Source: Isoetes taiwanensis (Eukaryota; Streptophyta; Lycopodiopsida; Isoetales; Isoetaceae). From it: DNA of 64,000 nt. The position numbers were made by a program, and so were the translations under genes. Each line of letters starts with the position of its first letter. Position 1 is the stretch's first letter. The stretch lies in contig JAJEKV010000032.1 in the NCBI GenBank assembly GCA_021234155.1, positions 7,350,736 through 7,414,735 of the forward strand, written 5' to 3'. The notes under the pieces are model-generated. The model was not told the origin of the DNA. It worked only from the letters and a program-made list of their open reading frames with translations, and ran no database searches. This document shows, one piece after another, positions 44,431-56,134 of the stretch.

Positions 44431-46350
44431 TCATTTACCAATGCTCCAAGAAGGAGTTTTGATATGACAACTGCCCAAATGCATTTTCAGCTCGTTTACT
44501 GCAAGTGCAGACATGTTAACACAATTCTCTATGTTCAGCATAGTCAATGAAAGGCATTCTCGCACCGCACACAAGCATTTGTCTGTAATCTGTCCACAAC
44601 ATGTCAAAGACAGTGACCTCAGACTAGGACCAATTTTTCTTAACATTGTGACAACACCATCATCAGTGACATTACACCTAGAAATGTCCAACCATTGGAG
44701 GCTACTACAAATATTGCCGATCACCAACATGCTATCATCCCCCAAGTTTAAGCACCCATAAAGATCCAACAAATTCAGGTTCTTGCCACATTTTCTAATG
44801 AATTCAGAAAATGCATTATCTGTCAATTTACTGCATCTAGCCAACTTCAATTCCTTGAGCTGCCAATTATCATGCACAGTACAACAGGCCAATAAGACAT
44901 CATCGGTTAATCCAACAGTGCCTGTAAGATCAAGATATTCCACAGATGGACAGATAGATACCATAAACTGAACATATCTATTGACAATACCATCACAGTC
45001 CAAGATGCTTAATGACTTAAGCAACAAGTGCTTTCCACATTCTTCTTTAGAATACAAGAATTTCTCATCCTCCAGACCAATGCACTTTTTGATTTGCAAT
45101 GTCCTCAGTTTATCACTTTGAAGTACAGACTTAATTATATCAAAAGAAATTCCAGTACAGCTATTTAGACGTAGATGCTCTAAAGAGGTATGAACTTGTG
45201 TAGAGGCATCCAGAACATGCCAGGTTAAGTTCTGACAATCATAAAGATATAACGTGCATAAAGTCTCCAAAATTCCACCAGGGATAGAAAGAAAATGGTT
45301 TGCCAAACCTTTGCAGTCCTCTATAATTAGTGTTTTGAGAGATACAAGGGATTTAGATTCACCCAATGAAATAAAACCTTTTTCTGTAATACCATGTAAT
45401 TTCCTGAGTCTCAAAGCAGCAAGTTCCTTTGGATATTGGCTCAGAAATTCCAGACATTCATCCTCAAGCTTAAGTGAGTCTAGTGTGATGCTCTTGATAG
45501 CCTTGCATTTAGTAATAAAACTGATTACCCCTCGCTTCCCTATGAGTTTACAGTTTCTTAAAGCAAGAATGGAGATCTTGTTGCAAGATGTTGCAATTGC
45601 ATCCATACTGTCATCTCCAATTTTATTACATGAATGCAGAATGAGATGCTCAAGATGAAGACAACACCTTGAAATGGCAAGTAAACCACGATCCCCAATT
45701 TTAGGGCACCATCTAAGATCAAGCTTTTGCAATAACCTGCATCCACATGCAATACTTTTAAGTCCATCATTTCCTACATTGAGACAATGCTGGAGTGACA
45801 GAATTCTGAGGGCGCCAGACGATAAACCAATTCCCTTTATCCCCATGTTAGTGATGCTGGTACTTCCCAGAATTGTAAGACTATCCAGTCCTCCTTTTGC
45901 CCTTGTTCCCACAGCAATTGCTGCTAGCCTAATATCTGTGGCTGTTTTACCTGAAAGATGTCTGTGAAGATCTTTATTATGTTTCCTTTCATCATCTCGT
46001 TTAAGACCCCCTCTTTTTGAAAACCTAACCTTCACCAACTTAGCATCCAGCCATGGTCTCCTGTTATACTTCTTGCTACAATGGGGACAACTTTTATCTT
46101 CATGGATATGCATATGACTTTGGAGAAACAGCCATCTTTTGCAGACAGAAGCACATATTGATGAAGTTGTTGGATCTGAAACATGTGCAAATATCTCTGC
46201 CATGATTTCATTTGGCAGGGAGCAGAAATGATCTGATCCTTCTGTACTGCATAGATTGGTAGCAATTCCAAGCTTAACTCCCTTCTTTCTCTTAGCAGGG
46301 TGAAAATAATTACTATCATCAATCCATTCTGCTTGTTGGGGCTCATCCAT
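44431..46350 (-). CDS. EBF-like: EIN3-binding F-box-type protein (F-box plus C-terminal LRRs)
   Basis: Predicted 639 residues, uninterrupted. The F-box lies near residues 44-81 (SLPNEIMAEIFAHVSDPTT, CKRWLFL). A short Cys/His-containing linker (CPHCSKKY) follows, then the EBF hallmark GKTATDIRLAAIAVGTRAKG near 135-153. About 16 cysteine-containing LRRs (for example LQKLDLRWCPKIGDRGL) run to the C-terminus. In Arabidopsis EBF1/EBF2 are the substrate receptors of SCF ubiquitin ligases that degrade EIN3/EIL factors in the nucleus and so restrain ethylene responses. Family length is about 610-650 residues, so it is full length. Start is ATG 46350 (MDEPQQAEW); the upstream extension has no ATG. The 3' end is duplicated at 40375-41303. 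Assignment to EBF rather than another FBL class is strong but by eye. Confidence 0.85.
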   Translation of the reverse strand: MDEPQQAEWIDDSNYFHPAKRKKGVKLGIATNLCSTEGSDHFCSLPNEIMAEIFAHVSDPTTSSICASVCKRWLFLQSHMHIHEDKSCPHCSKKYNRRPWLDAKLVKVRFSKRGGLKRDDERKHNKDLHRHLSGKTATDIRLAAIAVGTRAKGGLDSLTILGSTSITNMGIKGIGLSSGALRILSLQHCLNVGNDGLKSIACGCRLLQKLDLRWCPKIGDRGLLAISRCCLHLEHLILHSCNKIGDDSMDAIATSCNKISILALRNCKLIGKRGVISFITKCKAIKSITLDSLKLEDECLEFLSQYPKELAALRLRKLHGITEKGFISLGESKSLVSLKTLIIEDCKGLANHFLSIPGGILETLCTLYLYDCQNLTWHVLDASTQVHTSLEHLRLNSCTGISFDIIKSVLQSDKLRTLQIKKCIGLEDEKFLYSKEECGKHLLLKSLSILDCDGIVNRYVQFMVSICPSVEYLDLTGTVGLTDDVLLACCTVHDNWQLKELKLARCSKLTDNAFSEFIRKCGKNLNLLDLYGCLNLGDDSMLVIGNICSSLQWLDISRCNVTDDGVVTMLRKIGPSLRSLSLTCCGQITDKCLCAVRECLSLTMLNIENCVNMSALAVNELKMHLGSCHIKTPSWSIGK

Positions 46351-48780
46351 TGAGGAATTCAAGATAAAAAGTTTTGTGAGACGAAAATCGAACCGAAAAT
46401 TGGGTTAGTCTAGTAATCTTACCTAGCATAGAGTCGTCGCAGAACACACCTGTCGCAAAAAGAACGCTAAAAAACAGCCATCGGCTTTTTATCCCGGATT
46501 GTGTCTTTTTCTTCTCTGTGAAGATTTTTTTTGTTTTTATTAGGGATTTCAAGAGAATTTGCGCCAAACCTCTAATCTTTTATCGAAGAAGGTTCTCTTT
46601 TGCCTTAAAAAAGGTGAAAAAAATGCCTCACTCTACTTTTGCGTTAACAAAATGCAAAAAAAGGCATTTTATCGCGTCAATGTTGGCGCCCCCTCATTAT
46701 TCGTTATTTATTCTTTCCTTATGGGTTTTTTTTATCTCTGACCATTGATCTCTGGAATATTCTGTGTGTTATGTCACATCAAAGGCCATTGAATTTTTTA
46801 TTAGAAACCTCGCTGCCACTTCCAATTGTGCAAAACACACCTGTGGTGCAATATAAATAGACTGGATGCCTTCACAATAAAGACCTCTAGTGCCAATGCC
46901 AATGGCAAGCACCGAATTTCAACCCACCGATTCTTAGACTACTCTAAATACAGATTGAACCGGTCTATCCTGGATATTGAATCGGCAGAATCGCCAGCCT
47001 GCAACTCAATGCCTAGCCTGCATCTGTGCAAAAATCAACCTCTGCCAGCCTGCACCTCAATGCCCAGCCTGCATTATCAACATGTCATGGAGCCGAATTG
47101 ACAGCCCTCTCGTCCTCATAGCAACCTAATATGTCAAAATTTTAGAATTTTAATAACTGCACACAAGATGGCCGATTTGATTGGGTCGACCCCAGAAACA
47201 AATACCTTATAAAAGCTCAATTAAAATCGATTGGATTGGGCTTGCACTTCATCGAAGAGATTCCGGCATGTTTTTATTCAGATTTTGGCGACCAAACTCG
47301 TGGGTAGCTTTAATAATCCCATCTGCTTACCAAAGAGAAACTGACCAGCATTGGATGCTTCGATCCGGCAATTGTTGATTCCATTTTTTATTTCCAATAA
47401 CAAGGCATCTCACGAACTATTAAGCCTCTCTCTTTCAGTATTTTCAACTGCCATCTGCACCACAACCTTCTCCTTCTCCATGGCACAGAGAACAACCGGA
47501 TTGTTGCAGCCGCTCAAAGATCGCACATCTTTCTTTGGAACCGACAAGAATGGCATGCCATCCACACTTGTCTGCCCAATAGCATGCCCATGTGCGCATT
47601 CCATGCCTTCTATCCTGGTACCATGCCCAGAAACGCCAAAAAAACACATGCCCACAGCCCAATTTCGCATATCTACCTCTAACAGCCAATAAGCAGCTCA
47701 AATAGGCTAAAAGATATGCTTTGCATACGAATTTTCCATACAATACCCAGGCGAAATCTTGGCCAAACCATGCCAGAAATACCGCCCGCAAATACCAAAT
47801 GAAAAAATTGGAAGTTTGTGACATCCTATTGTTTAAATTTGGTTTTTCCGATGTAGAGGAAAAAATTTTAGATTTTTTTTTTAAGTTAGTTTTCTAAGGT
47901 TATGGGTGTTTTTTGCTGGCAGAAAAATTTCATGGTGTTCCAAAAATCGGGCCTTGGCCTTTACCATGAAATTCAATATGGGGGCTCTTATCGATCCCCA
48001 ATTTTTGGCGGCATGAGCTCGACATGGAAGATCTGAGCTATGATTTCGGCATGGAAGACACGTCTAGCTAGAAGCAAGTTGGCATTACAATACAGGCCAT
48101 TATACCCTAACTTTGATCAACATAGATGGTTCTGATTTTCAGACATGATGAACCATTTTGTGGTTATCTGGGTTCGGATTCTTCGAGGATTCTTTGAGGC
48201 CAGGTAAAAGAACAAAGGTCATTGTGCCATATTTGTGCAATAAAGTGGGCATAATTTCGTTGCAGAGACTTGAATCTTCAGTGTTAAGACGTGGAACAGA
48301 TGTGCTTAATACGTGCTTCTACGGCTGAACGGCTGCTTCGTTGCAGAGACTTCAATCTTCAGTGTTTCGTTGGTAAGATGTGTTTTTTGTTATTTTGATC
48401 CGTTCTGGATGCTCTGTTGCTTTGGCTTGCAAAGTTGTGCATAGATAAGCACATATAGACCTCTATAAAAAAAATTGCAGGGTTGCCTCGAGGAAGAATT
48501 GACAGCCAATCAAAATTGAAATGCAAAGACGTGTAGAGTGCAGTAACCATTGTTTCTTTGCCATCCAGTTGAGATGTTCTTAGACCATTTCTGATGCCTA
48601 TCATGCAGACATCTAACATGGCTGCTTATGAATGACCATGTTTCTGATGCTAAGAAGTTCCTTAGTCCATGTTTATGATGTTTTGATGGACTATAGCATT
48701 TTATGATGGACAATAGCATCTAGGAGGCTATTGATTTTTTTATGTCTTGAATGGGTCTTGCATAGATGCATAAGTTTTTA
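46351..48780. other. Intergenic, includes the EBF promoter side; no gene recognised
   Basis: Shares the dispersed repeat at 46650-46712. CTGCAACTCAATGCC/CTGCACCTCAATGCC occurs twice near 47000-47060, and CGTTGCAGAGACTTSAATCTT twice at 48260 and 48340. A plus-strand TATAAATAG at about 46850 has no gene behind it. Confidence 0.35.
46650..46712 (+). repeat. Dispersed repeat shared with 20236-20300
   Basis: GCGTTAACAAAATGC followed by ATTTTATCGCGTCAATGTTG and GGCGCCCCCTC; the inverted counterpart of 20236-20300. Confidence 0.6.
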
Positions 48781-50835
48781 TTAACACTAGAGTTGTCCCG
48801 AGGACCACTCTGGATCCATGGACCAGAATTGGTTCCCCTGACCCCCTAGCACATAAACCCATAATTCTCATAAGATAAATACCAATTTTAGATTTTAAAA
48901 ACTAAACATGGTTCTCAACTGGATTTCGAATGCTCCTATAAAATTTCATTACATTTGGACAATGATTATTGAAGTTATAATCATTTGAAAATGGCCATTT
49001 TTGCCCTTTTTTCTCCTCAACTCCATGCGTCCGTTAAAAAAAAGTCCCGCTTCTTTTTTAGTTAGCTATGAACTTTTCCTAAAAAAGCGCACAGAGCAAG
49101 TACCGCCATCATTAGATTGGCGCGGATGAAGCTGAAGGCTTCATTTTTTGATCGGACGGCGTCCCGGACGCCATGTCGACTTCGTCGATGGATGGGAGAG
49201 AAGCCCCAAAAGACCCGTTTCTCCCCCAAAATTGGCTCTGTGAAACAGAGCTTTGGAGAAGGAACGACCCATCTCTGATCTTCCCTTTTTTTCTAAAGCG
49301 ATACTCCACCATTTTTCTTGATTCCAGTCGCAATGAAACGCCAACAGAAGAGGCTACATGGTGATGTTTATTTCAAGGGTTTAGAGGGACGTATGATCTT
49401 GGTACCTGTGCTTGAATTTGGTGAAGAATGGGCAAGGGAAAGATACTTGGAATTTGCAGAAGAAGCGACTCTTCCAGGGAAAATTTGTTCTTATGACAGC
49501 AAGAAGAAGTTATTTGAGGTGTATTTCGAAGCAGATGGAGATAAAATGAAGTTAAATTGGGGCCAAATAGAGAGATTTTTGGTGCCAGAAGCAAAAGACA
49601 TCCATGCAAACCCTGAAAAATCGGAGAAGAACAATGAAATTCTTGGTGCAAGTCCCTCCAAAAGTAATGCAAATGACAAGAAGAAGCTGCCTACTAAAGA
49701 TTTGGAGACAGATTTGGAAGAAGAAGAACCGGATGAAGACAATGTACCAATTGGTTCCCTCTTCACTCCAAAAGGTGAGACCATACAATGGCCTTCTTTT
49801 ACTCCTTCCTTTATGAAATTTGAGAATAGAAGAGAGGCTTTTGATGCAAATCGTCAGAGATGTTTCTTATATTCTGACCAGAGACATTTCTCTCCTTCAA
49901 AACATGCTCTTTATCATGCCAAAGCTTCAACACCTGTAACTAAAATCCCTGATATTATTGAAGCAGTTCCTCAAATTCCAGAAAATATCGTCCCTGAACC
50001 ACAAAATATTATAAAACCAGTTCTACCAATTATTGTAGCCCCTTCTGATGTCTTGAATTTGCCACCTCTTTCTTCCAAATCTGAAGCAGAAACTCTTATC
50101 TCCAAAACTATAGATGAAGGGATTTCTTTCATAGAACCTTTGAATATATTGCCTCAAAAAATTGTAGAAGAAGAGTTACTTGATGCTATGAGAAGGGCAA
50201 GATATTGAAGATGAAATTGATGATGTGGAGGATGTGATCGAGGATGCTAATTATCAGCCATATGGTGAGCACATATCTGATGAAGAGCAGGTTCTTGCTA
50301 CTACCCGTAAGCGAGGAAGACCAAGGAAAAGGAAATTGCAACCATTGAAGAAGGAAGGTAGTAGGGGTCGTGGTCGTCCACGTAAATCCGTTGATGTTGA
50401 AACACAATCCCCTAATAGGTCAAGATCTACTAGTGAAGAGGATGCAAGCAATGTGGCATCTACTTCTGGTATGAGAGAAGAAACACCCGAGGGTGATTGT
50501 ATATCCAGTGATGAGGAAGAGGAATTGCATGAAAGAGATGATTTGCAGCTTGAGAGAGAGGGTCCAGCATTGCGTGAAGATGTGGATGAGGATGAATTGC
50601 CAGGAGCTGAGCCCACAATTGCCACATGGACCCTTGGTGCACACTTTCATGGTTTGTTTTTTTGGAAGGATTACTTGATCATGCCAATTAGCCACATAAG
50701 TTGTAATTGGTGTCCAAAATATGTGCTCCAAAGTAACCTTCTATTTAGAATACCAAAATCATGCACTTAGCATTCTAAAATATTTTTACCCTATAAAGCA
50801 CGTTTCATGTGAATAATGGTAATTGTGTGGATATA
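48781..50835 (+). mobile_element. TTAA-flanked element carrying a chromatin-protein-like gene (3' end missing)
   Basis: TTAA at 48781-48784 then CACTAGAGTTGTCC, identical to the end at 24011. The subterminal near-palindrome GGACCAGAATTGGTTCC lies near 48818. The gene at 49333-50650 follows, then about 185 bp (50650-50835) homologous to the minus strand of 25010-24850. Joining evidence from both copies gives an element with the same terminal sequence at each end. A transposase domain is absent between the gene and the 3' part, so this copy is internally deleted or never had one. PiggyBac-like by the TTAA rule; CACTA-like is the alternative. Confidence 0.5.
49333..50650 (+). pseudogene. Tudor-like/AT-hook protein gene with one frameshift
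   Basis: The first frame (49333-50208) gives about 290 residues. A small beta-barrel-like segment near residues 40-85 (GKICSYDSKKKLFEVYFEAD, then LNWGQIERFLV) resembles Tudor/PWWP-type modules. A linker rich in acidic residues and proline follows. The second frame, from about 50192, continues with acidic EDEIDDVEDVIED, two AT-hooks (KRGRPRKRK near 50313 and GRGRPRKS near 50370), then a long acidic tail ending DELPGAEPTIATW. Frames overlap at 50189-50208, so a one-base insertion or two-base deletion near 50190 explains the break; no splice sites do. AT-hooks bind AT-rich minor grooves, so DNA or chromatin binding is likely. It lies inside a mobile element, so it may be a transposon accessory protein, the N-terminus of a transposase, or a captured host gene. 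Confidence 0.55.
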
Positions 50836-51112
50836 TTCCCCAGGTTTATTAATTTAATTCCTACTTTAGATCAACTAGGGGGCATGTTTGCCTAATGTGT
50901 ATACATAATTAGTGGCCTATCCTTCCTATATAAAGCAGTGTCGTGTTTTCGTTCTCACCTATTTTCTTCCTTGAACATTACAACAACATGACACGTGTGT
51001 AGACTTATTCATTGCGGGGCATTTATGGCGAGCATTAAGAAACTCATTTATTGCCGATCATTTGCAATCCGTGCTTCCCTAATTAAGGCGCCCATCCAAC
51101 GAACTTCCATTC

Positions 51113-51120
51113 TATAAATA
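51113..51120 (+). promoter_or_regulatory. TATA box candidate
   Basis: TATAAATA in the context TCTATAAATAGAAGG, about 185 bp before the LRR-like fragment. The spacing and strand would suit a promoter for it, but no complete downstream gene was found. Confidence 0.4.
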
Positions 51121-51299
51121 GAAGGCACTCCCAGCATCTTACCACATTGAGAGCAATTGAAGAATTAGTGTGAGCGCTTCACTTTTCTTTGACTTTTGTT
51201 TCCCTTTACATACTTGCCAGCTTTCATTTGTGAAGCTACATTGTTGCAGTATCTAAGTGTGCAATTCTACAAGTTCAGAATGTTACCAAATCACGTTGA

Positions 51300-51416
51300 G
51301 AGATTGATAATCTGGAGGTGCTAAATGCAAGCAACAATTTTGGGGAGTTCATGTATGTCTCTGATTCACTAGGTAATCTTAGTTCACTGGCATGTTTAGA
51401 TTTGAGCTACAACTAG
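51300..51416 (+). pseudogene. LRR fragment (receptor-like)
   Basis: EIDNLEVLNASNNFGEF followed by LGNLSSLACLDLSYN and a stop. This matches the plant extracellular LRR pattern (LxxLxxLxLSxN). Only about 1.5 repeats are present; no start, membrane segment or kinase. It could be one exon of an eroded LRR receptor gene, with the protein-like stretch near 52170-52310 as another part. Confidence 0.4.
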
Positions 51417-53107
51417 ACATGGAATAAATTACTAATCCTATATTTTTAGTATAGCCTATATTTCGAATTGGAGCTAGAAGTTTATAATACTTGGCTAACC
51501 TAAATGGTTTTTCTCCATCATGGTTTCTTGTCTTTGGCTAAACTTTCACAAAATATAGAGTCAAATATTAGCCATCACACTATCCTTATTTTAAAATATC
51601 CAAGCCTTTAAGGACATTGAACTTATTGTTATTACAATGAAATTTAATATAGAAAAATAAATGGCGTATAATGTAGCATAAATGGTGCAATTATAGCTTC
51701 CTTAATATAAAATAAAACAAAGACATAAACATATTCACACATGTTCAAAGCTCAAAGAAAAAGTGCAGTGTTCTTTCTAGATGGCATCCTCCCTCTGATA
51801 ATTCAACTTCATACTTGAAATAAGAAGTTCCTACTTCAACTTCATACTTGAAACAAGTTCTTTTGTGATTTCCTAAAGTTCCTATATATCTTGGTGTTGG
51901 CTACTAGGCCAATCCATCCATTTTTCCAAGTCCACTCTTTCTTAGGTTTGGGTAATTGTTGTCCTAGTGAAGTTGTCTAGAGGTGGAGGTTTGGCTATCC
52001 AATCTAGAAACTCACTTAGCCGGCAAAAAATTTGGGCTAAAATTTTCTTTTTTTAGGCAATTTTTTCTTTAGCCATTTTTCTTGGCAAAAATGCTACAAA
52101 ATAGCCATTTGGCTAACCTTAGCCGTTATTTTATTCCGTGCAACTAGATCATTGCTATTGTCAATTGGAAGGCTATAACACTTGAAGAGTTTGAAATTGG
52201 ATGAAATAGATCCTCCTTTGGAGGTGGTCCACGAAGGGTATGCAGCATTGATGGCATATTTGGCAGAACAATGGAAGGCCATCCTGCTAGGTGATATCAG
52301 GTGCATATGGAAGTATATTTGGCTACCTTGGAAATGTTGTTGAAAATGGGTGGGCCCTCATATTTGGTTGTGCACACATTCATTAGTGCTTTTAAAAGTG
52401 GAACAACTTATCTGTTTTAAGTAATGTAAGTTTTTGGGAGGTGCAAGGCTTTATCTGACCATTGTTATGCATTTTTTAGCCATCTCTAAGAACTTGGCTT
52501 TGAATAATGTATGTCTACTTCGCTCAATAAATCTTGCCCATCAATCAAAATTGGTTCATCTGGTGGTATTACAATCAATGAATTGTAATAGCTATTCAAA
52601 CTTTATCTAATTTGATTTAATAACCATGTTCTATGGGATCCAATACGACAAACACAATACCTCATTACTTACTATATAAAAAAGAACTTAGGAGGTTGTT
52701 TCTTGAAAAATTTTCATCTTAAAATCCCATCACCATACGTTTTGTCGTGGCAAATACACATTCATAATACTTGGGTTCTGAATTGACACTAAGTTGGTAA
52801 AGAGAAATATTCGCGGCAGCAAGGATTTAAAGTTGCCTGCAAGGTCTAGCTCAAGAAAGATGAGGGAATGTTGCATTGGAACAAATCTCCATGCAAAGTA
52901 TAACAATCATTTGTCGACCTTAGACTGCAGATGCATATTCTAGAAGTGTATTCTCCATAATACTATTCAAAACCTAACCCATGCATTTAGCATGAGAACA
53001 TTTAATATTCATTTGCTTTATGGACAATCTTCACATCGGTCATTCAAAGATTCCATCTTCCATTAACCTTATAAGATTGAACAACATCGCTCAACGTATG
53101 TTTTGGA

Positions 53108-54066
53108 ATGACATTTCCATTGAAAAAATTGATTACTGCACTTGCACTTGCAAGTTTGGCAAGTGCTCAATGCTCGTATATGCAAAAATATCAGGCTTTC
53201 TCTAACCTATGTGACTTGTTATTTGATGGATACATTAAGGTCCCTCCATTATTCAATGATTTTAAACAACTCAAACAATCCAGAGATCTTAACAAGGTTG
53301 TGATTTTTTTTCTTGTTGATATGTAATTGTATTTTTTTATAATTTGTTTTCACATGGCGGAGCTGGAAAGCGAGTCCAAGATATTGGTCTAGTTACAAAC
53401 TGTGAAATGTATGCTATTGATCATTTCTCAATTATGAAACTCCTAAATTGAATATCAAAAATTCAAATAGATGGAAGAAATCGTCTAGTTTCACGTTTTT
53501 TACAAGAACAAGGAAGTATTCTCAATAGCCTTCAAGTTGGAGCGATAATTTTATATCTTGAAAATGTAAAGCTAGAGGATGGCACACTTTTAAGTAATGG
53601 GGATGGCCACACGAAAAAGTGATATTTGGGTGAACCCATGCTGAGAGGTACCACTTTTAATACTACTCTAGGTACTTCATACATGATGCGATAACAACTT
53701 CTTTGTGACAAATATTAATATGAAAAGTTCCTTGGGACCTCCTCCTTCTACCACTTCCATACAATAATGTATTAGGTAATGCACGTCCAGAAGAAAAATT
53801 CGTGCTATAATTTTTTGAGGCGGCCCCGCTAGATGAGGCGGTGCATGAGCAGTTAGTAATAAACTAGTATAAAAAAAAATATATTGATTTACCATTTTGG
53901 TTTTTTCAGGTTACGTTGGTTCTCGTAGCATATCAGAATGATGTAGGGCAGACAATGGTGCCAGTCCATTCAGAGCAGAGCATCTTGCTTGATGATTTGA
54001 AGTTTATTAGGTTCGAGCTGGAAGATGCTCAATCGGATTCTGTTGTTCCTAATCTAACCACAAAAT
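53108..54066 (+). pseudogene. Possible three-piece eroded gene, function unknown
   Basis: Three protein-like segments lie in order on the plus strand. 53108-53296 begins with a signal-peptide-like start (MTFPLKKLITALALASLASA). About 53460-53620 reads GRNRLVSRFLQEQGSIL and LYLENVKLEDGTLLSNGDG. 53912-54066 follows a pyrimidine-rich TTTTTTCAG and reads VTLVLVAYQNDVGQTM, then DDLKFIRFELEDAQSDS and a stop. Clean donor sites for the first two pieces were not found and stops intervene, so a decayed gene or transposon protein is more likely than a working one. No domain recognised. Confidence 0.3.
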
Positions 54067-54635
54067 AGAGATACATGTATGTAAAACGGCATCTGATTCT
54101 GTTCATTGGGCCTCTGAGAATGGTCCTAGGTGGCGCATGAACATAAAAATTTGGTCGCCGAAATAATGAACAATAAAAAATAAACACGTTATGACGGGTG
54201 AGCTCTTTTAGTTGGCAACCTAAACTCCAGTTGAAACTAATGATTCCATCGTTGTTGCTCCAATCACGTTCAGAAGTTAAAATACTTGAATATGTAAGAA
54301 CCAACTTAGCAATCATATATTAAAAAAGAACTTAGCAAGGAATCCTTATCTGTAATTGAGATTCAGTTTAATAAATGATGTCTTTCCTGATTACTATTTA
54401 TGATGTTGATTTTAATTAAGCAAAGATTTTGCCTTCCTTTGGAATTAAAGTTTCATTGCATGTATATGGCAGATCTGCATTTGCCACTACAATATCTGGT
54501 TTTTGACTAGATCCATCAAACAGAGTTACCAATAACCTGCAAATGCAAACTTTATTGTTAAGCCTCCACAAAATTTATTATTAAACACCACACGCTTGAC
54601 ATGACATAAAGAAGCTTTACAGAGTTGAAATCTTT
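54067..54635. other. Intergenic, nothing recognised
   Basis: AT-rich sequence with no supported feature. Confidence 0.35.
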
Positions 54636-54863
54636 CATGTGGAATCACATGCCAATAAGTAGATATCTTCTACCCACGTCTCTCATATGTAGAGATATAT
54701 GTAACCTATGTGCTGAACTTGCCATATTTGTAAAAGATGGCAGAATTTTAATACCATGCTTGTATAGTACATGAAGGATCCTTGTAAATAAATAAAACTA
54801 TGAGCAAAGCTAATTCCATCAACAAGCATTTGTGAAATTCTAGGCAAAGCCTTCAAGATAAAT
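54636..54863 (+). repeat. Direct repeat flanking the LTR palindrome, left copy
   Basis: TGGAATCACATGCCAATAAG to AAGATAAATATTT is repeated almost exactly at 59591-59814, in the same orientation, with only a few substitutions and a 3-bp indel. The two copies bracket the whole head-to-head LTR-element block. Non-coding host-like sequence. Confidence 0.9.
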
Positions 54864-55225
54864 ATTTTGCGACCTCCATCGTCGCATTGGAACACTATAA
54901 GTAGCACCTTTCCTCAAGCGTTTATATGTTCTGAGGATTCCTTGTGCTTGTCGCTTCTTCTTCTTAATCCGCTCTTCTTCATCATCCAAAATCAGTATCG
55001 GATTAAAGCTTGTTCCAATTGCTTGTGAAGATTCCATACGCAATTGATCCTCATTATCTCCCCCTTGCGAATGGATATCTTCTTCTTCTGATTTAGTGCG
55101 CCATTGAACACATCGAGTATCTTCTATTATCATAACTGTTAAGCCGTGTCCCTGCACATCAGGTTCTGGGCTATCATACTTCTCTATGATCTGTACGCCC
55201 ATGGAAGCAATTTTCAATCTAGCAG

Positions 55226-56134
55226 TTAGATGCAACGCTTCTTTGATTTGATCATAATGGAGTTCCGCCCATGACCAAACTCCTTCAAAGTTTTGAAACT
55301 GAATATTGAACTCATGATCAAACTCTCAGATAAAGATGACTTCTTTACTAGAAATGACCTGCCAAGTCTATTCAAGAAAGCTTCTAAGGCTTCTACTCGT
55401 TTCTGCATCAGAGTGTATGGCGGTGCCATTGAAAATGGGGTATAATTTGATTGCGGATTTGAGTCTTCAAGAAGAGGACCTGCAAGAATAGAGGATATAA
55501 ATTCAATGGGATTTGTTGGCTGGTTGCTTGGCCAATTCACTTCCTCGCTGGCCTCCATCCTTCCATCGTATGCAAGAGGATTTAATCTTCTGATATGTCT
55601 TCCAGCAATGCCTTCTTCAATTTCTGATACTATATTCTGATCGCTCTTCAAATCGCTGCTCCCAGGATCTTCGTGAGCGCTTTTGTACAGATCGCTGCTG
55701 TTCAACTCTGTATTCAAACATTTTTGTTGACGATTCCTGAAACCGGTTCGTATTGATGTCTCTTGGCCACATATGCTGCCACGTTGGCATGGAAGATCTT
55801 CGGATCTGTATTCGGCATCTTCGGCTCTGCATTTAACATCCTCGGCTGCATCTGCCGCAACTCTATAGCCTTGATCTGCCCTCTTTTGTAAACAGCCACC
55901 TGGGCATGGAAACTGGTCGTCCGCTTTCATTATCTGTTTGCTAGCTTTTCGCAAGACTCCTAGCCTTTGTAGAAGCGACCTCCTTTCTTGTTGCTTCATG
56001 GCTAAAAACCTTCCCATATGCTTTTGTTGCAATATTGTCGTCCCTTTCTGAAACAATCGCCCCTTTGGTTGCCCTTTTGATATCTTGTGAACCAAATACA
56101 TTGTTTTTCCATTCACCCGTTCTTTGGCCTTCAT
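55226..56134 (-). pseudogene. Unidentified LTR-element protein, left copy
   Basis: A 302-codon frame parallel to 58204-59043. Begins MKAKERVNGKTMYLVHK, contains the repeat-like AAEDVKCRAEDAEYRSED and the conserved IEFISSILAGPLLEDSN and VEALEAFLNRLGR stretches. It then shifts frame relative to the right copy near 55330. The continuation (GVQIIEKYDSPEPD, DEEERIKKKKRQAQGI) is in another frame at 55235-54840. Function unknown; not a recognisable Gag. Confidence 0.55.

Larger units (their letters stand above)
50836..53100. other. Intergenic with coding relics
   Basis: Contains a good TATA box (51113) and an LRR scrap (51300-51416). A coherent stretch at about 52170-52310 (+) reads LKSLKLDEIDPPLEVVHEGY and onwards, open for about 45 codons but unidentified. 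The rest is AT-rich with nothing recognised. Confidence 0.35.

Noticed and set aside
53108-53326. Small secreted protein from a signal-peptide-like frame
   Set aside because: The hydrophobic start is convincing, but the frame ends in an AT-rich run, and the following protein-like pieces cannot be joined by clean splice sites.
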